Source: an uncultured Bacilli bacterium (GTDB lineage: Bacteria > Bacillota_I > Bacilli_A > RF39 > UBA660). From it: 64,000 nucleotides of DNA. The stretch is from the NCBI GenBank assembly GCA_934101795.1, contig CAKORY010000002.1:72020-136019 (forward strand). The letters are read 5' to 3'. This document shows positions 62,221 to 64,000 of this stretch, piece by piece (the first letter of the stretch is position 1; the number at the start of each line of letters is the position of its first letter). Position numbers and translations under genes: made by a program. A model generated the notes under the pieces. It ran no database searches, was not told the origin of the DNA, and was given only the letters and a program-made list of their open reading frames with translations.

Positions 62221-63423
62221 ATGAATAATGATAAGGTGATAAAAAGCAATAAGTTGATTCAGAATAAAGTTACTAATTTTGATACCATGCAAAATAAAAT
62301 AATGTGTGTTCTGATTAGTAAATTTATAAATAATGTTCAAAATGAATTTCTTAATACATCTATCTCCATTAAGGAACTTCATGAAATACTAGGATATACT
62401 TCTGACTATGGTCAAACTTATAAAAGAATAATAGATGCAATAGATGGGCTGGCAAACAATGATACTATCGGAATGTTGGAATATAATGAAAAAACGAAGG
62501 AAAAGGAATATGTATGGAGACATTTCTTTGAAAAGATTAAATTGACAAAAGATGGATGTACTTTTAAATGGTCAAATGAGATGAAACCATATTTATTAGA
62601 ATTATCTGAGCAGTATACTCAATATTTTCAACGGGAATATTTAAAACTATCTTCAGATAAATCTCAAAACTTATATGAATATTTAAAGTCTTATGAAAAT
62701 TATAAAAAAGTGTACCATAGAAACCCTGTTATTAGCATAGATGAGCATTACAAGATATTTTCAATCGATGTAAAGAATAATTCATATAAAAGTTTCAAGG
62801 ATTTTAATAAATGTGTAATAAAAAAATGCGTTAGTGAAATAAATAATTGTACTGATTTATTTATTGATTATAAGCCTATTAAACAAGGGAAAAGCGTTAC
62901 TGCCATAGAGTATATTATTAAATCTAAGCAGCATCTTGAAACTAAGCAATCTAAAATTGACCTATATGTAATTTATAAGATCGGTTTTGATTCAGAGCCA
63001 ACAAAAGCAGATGAGAAGACATTAAAAACTCTTTTGAAAACATATGATTATTCATTACTTTTAAAAATAATAAAACAAGCAAAATACAATAAAGCTCAAA
63101 CATTAGGATATCTTGTAAATTCTTGCAAAAATACTATAGATGGAATCGTAACTTCTTCAGATGACAATTCTTATATTGATCCATATAAGAACCATAAAGA
63201 GGAAGCAGTGAATTTTATAAATACATGGATTGATAAGAATATTGATATTTATGATAAAGATGATTTGATTGAAACTTTATGTGAAGCATATAAATATTTT
63301 ACTTATGAAGAAGTTAGATTGGGTGTTAGAGAAGTGTCAGCAGAACATACTGCCATGACAAGAAAAAATATATTTGACAAATTAAATAACATAGTAGAAA
63401 TAGAGATGGGGTATAAAGAATGA
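62221..63423 (+). CDS. Rep_3-family plasmid replication initiator
   Basis: This 400-aa protein is a RepB/Rep_3-type initiator: VIKSNKLIQNKVTNFDTMQNKIMCVLISK-like N-terminal segment (shown in part: NKLIQNKVTNF), then the first winged helix with SISIKELHEILGY, and the second with SQNLYEYLKSYENYKK and YKSFKDFNKCVIKKCVSEIN (shown in part). Such proteins bind iterons and open the origin. The ATG at 62221 follows AGAGGTAA; upstream in-frame codons run through the iterons and are not coding. It is longer than many members (about 300 aa); the C-terminal 110 residues are not recognised. It overlaps the next gene by 4 nt. Confidence 0.88.
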   Translation: MNNDKVIKSNKLIQNKVTNFDTMQNKIMCVLISKFINNVQNEFLNTSISIKELHEILGYTSDYGQTYKRIIDAIDGLANNDTIGMLEYNEKTKEKEYVWRHFFEKIKLTKDGCTFKWSNEMKPYLLELSEQYTQYFQREYLKLSSDKSQNLYEYLKSYENYKKVYHRNPVISIDEHYKIFSIDVKNNSYKSFKDFNKCVIKKCVSEINNCTDLFIDYKPIKQGKSVTAIEYIIKSKQHLETKQSKIDLYVIYKIGFDSEPTKADEKTLKTLLKTYDYSLLLKIIKQAKYNKAQTLGYLVNSCKNTIDGIVTSSDDNSYIDPYKNHKEEAVNFINTWIDKNIDIYDKDDLIETLCEAYKYFTYEEVRLGVREVSAEHTAMTRKNIFDKLNNIVEIEMGYKE

Positions 63424-63968
63424 TTTATCCAGATTTTTCAAAGAGGACAAGTAAAGTACAAAATAAAACATCAGTAGAAAAATTAAAGCTAATAATCCAA
63501 ATGTATAATGAGGATATAAAAATAGTTAAAATTGCTGAAACAGTTGGTATAGCACGCCAAACAGTAACAAGACTTATACAGCAAGAACGCAAGCATCCAA
63601 CATTTGAAGACTTAGTGCCAAAACAAGCATCACAACGAATAAAGCAACTGAAAATTACAGAAGGGTTAAAAGATGAAGTATGTACGCTGTTCAATCAAAA
63701 TATGAAGATATATGAAATTGCAAAGCAATGTGAAATCAGTACAGCGTCAGTTAGAAACATAGTTAAAGAAAGGGCAAATATAGCTTTACAAAATCAAAAA
63801 GATTCTTACATTGCACCAAAATTTGAAGATGTTCTGAGATATGTCTTTGAGCATGATACAAATAGAAAATTATCTTTCAAAAATGTTGAAAAAGAATATA
63901 AACATATAACAGAGAGTTATACAGAAGATTGGCAGCAATATATTGATAAAATTTTAGAAGAAAAATAG
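63420..63968 (+). CDS. protein with two helix-turn-helix segments, coupled to rep
   Basis: This 182-aa protein has two resolvase/Hin-like helix-turn-helix segments: IVKIAETVGIARQTVTRLIQ (residues about 36-56) and IYEIAKQCEISTASVRNIV (residues about 98-116). It may regulate copy number or partition. It overlaps rep by 4 nt (ATGA), so it is part of the replication unit. No catalytic domain is seen. The copy of the 20-bp palindrome lies 3 nt after its stop. Confidence 0.7.
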   Translation: MIYPDFSKRTSKVQNKTSVEKLKLIIQMYNEDIKIVKIAETVGIARQTVTRLIQQERKHPTFEDLVPKQASQRIKQLKITEGLKDEVCTLFNQNMKIYEIAKQCEISTASVRNIVKERANIALQNQKDSYIAPKFEDVLRYVFEHDTNRKLSFKNVEKEYKHITESYTEDWQQYIDKILEEK

Positions 63969-63970
63969 AA

Positions 63971-63990
63971 GGTAGCCGAATTCGGCTACC
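63971..63990. repeat. 20-bp palindrome, right copy
   Basis: GGTAGCCGAATTCGGCTACC is a perfect palindrome, nearly the same as at 58617-58636. Each copy directly follows the stop of a gene (63968 here, 58647 on the minus strand). The window ends 10 nt later, so what lies beyond is unknown. Confidence 0.85.
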
Positions 63991-64000
63991 CAAGAAAAGG

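Overview
The window is a strongly AT-rich stretch of a Gram-positive, spore-associated Firmicute chromosome, read with the standard genetic code (TGA ends several genes). The evidence is a Firmicutes-type S10-spc-alpha ribosomal order, a zinc-type S14, a Spo0A sporulation regulator with upstream 0A boxes, a SleB-like hydrolase, a BclA-like collagen protein, LysM/amidase and M23 wall enzymes, and many short intergenic hairpin-T-run terminators. The species cannot be named from the sequence; an uncultured gut Bacilli/Clostridia-type lineage with a compact genome is the best guess.

Layout. 1-2021: the end of a two-component system. 2329-7784: a dlt-like operon (adenylation enzyme, carrier protein, MBOAT, DltD/SGNH-like protein) with an extra PLP fold-III decarboxylase between the ligase and carrier genes. 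8067-11043: LysM amidase, a small membrane protein, a SleB-like hydrolase and an unknown protein. 11112-17998: an arginine fermentation island with an amino-acid ABC importer, a single polypeptide fusing arginine deiminase to ornithine carbamoyltransferase, carbamate kinase and a YfcC-type carrier. 18126-24731: a transglutaminase-like protein, the glycolytic genes pgk, tpiA and gpmI, a DUF4143 remnant and spo0A. 24904-31531: two very large prepilin-like surface proteins with Ig-like repeats, a small membrane protein, and IS66-type transposase debris around the second one.

32011-45863 is the S10-spc-alpha supercluster (rpsJ to rplQ, with secY, adk, map, infA, rpmJ and rpoA); rpmD (L30) is missing between rpsE and rplO. 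46322-56002 holds rpsF-ssb-rpsR, a second MBOAT plus DHHW/SGNH acylation pair, then rplI, dnaB, an M23 peptidase, walJ, rlmH, a MYG1-family gene and ung. 56121-57209 is a collagen-like gene on the minus strand.

From about 57,250-57,350 to beyond the window end lies a mobile element: tyrosine integrase, HTH regulator with a paired operator-like repeat, small accessory genes, an iteron origin (five tandem 22-bp repeats) and a Rep_3 initiator, ending in a gene with two HTH motifs. A 20-bp palindrome occurs at 58617 and again at 63971.

The most interesting candidates are the decarboxylase-containing dlt-like operon, which may attach a decarboxylated amino acid instead of D-alanine to a surface polymer; the ADI-OTC fusion; the paired giant prepilin-like proteins; and the integrase-plus-iteron element.
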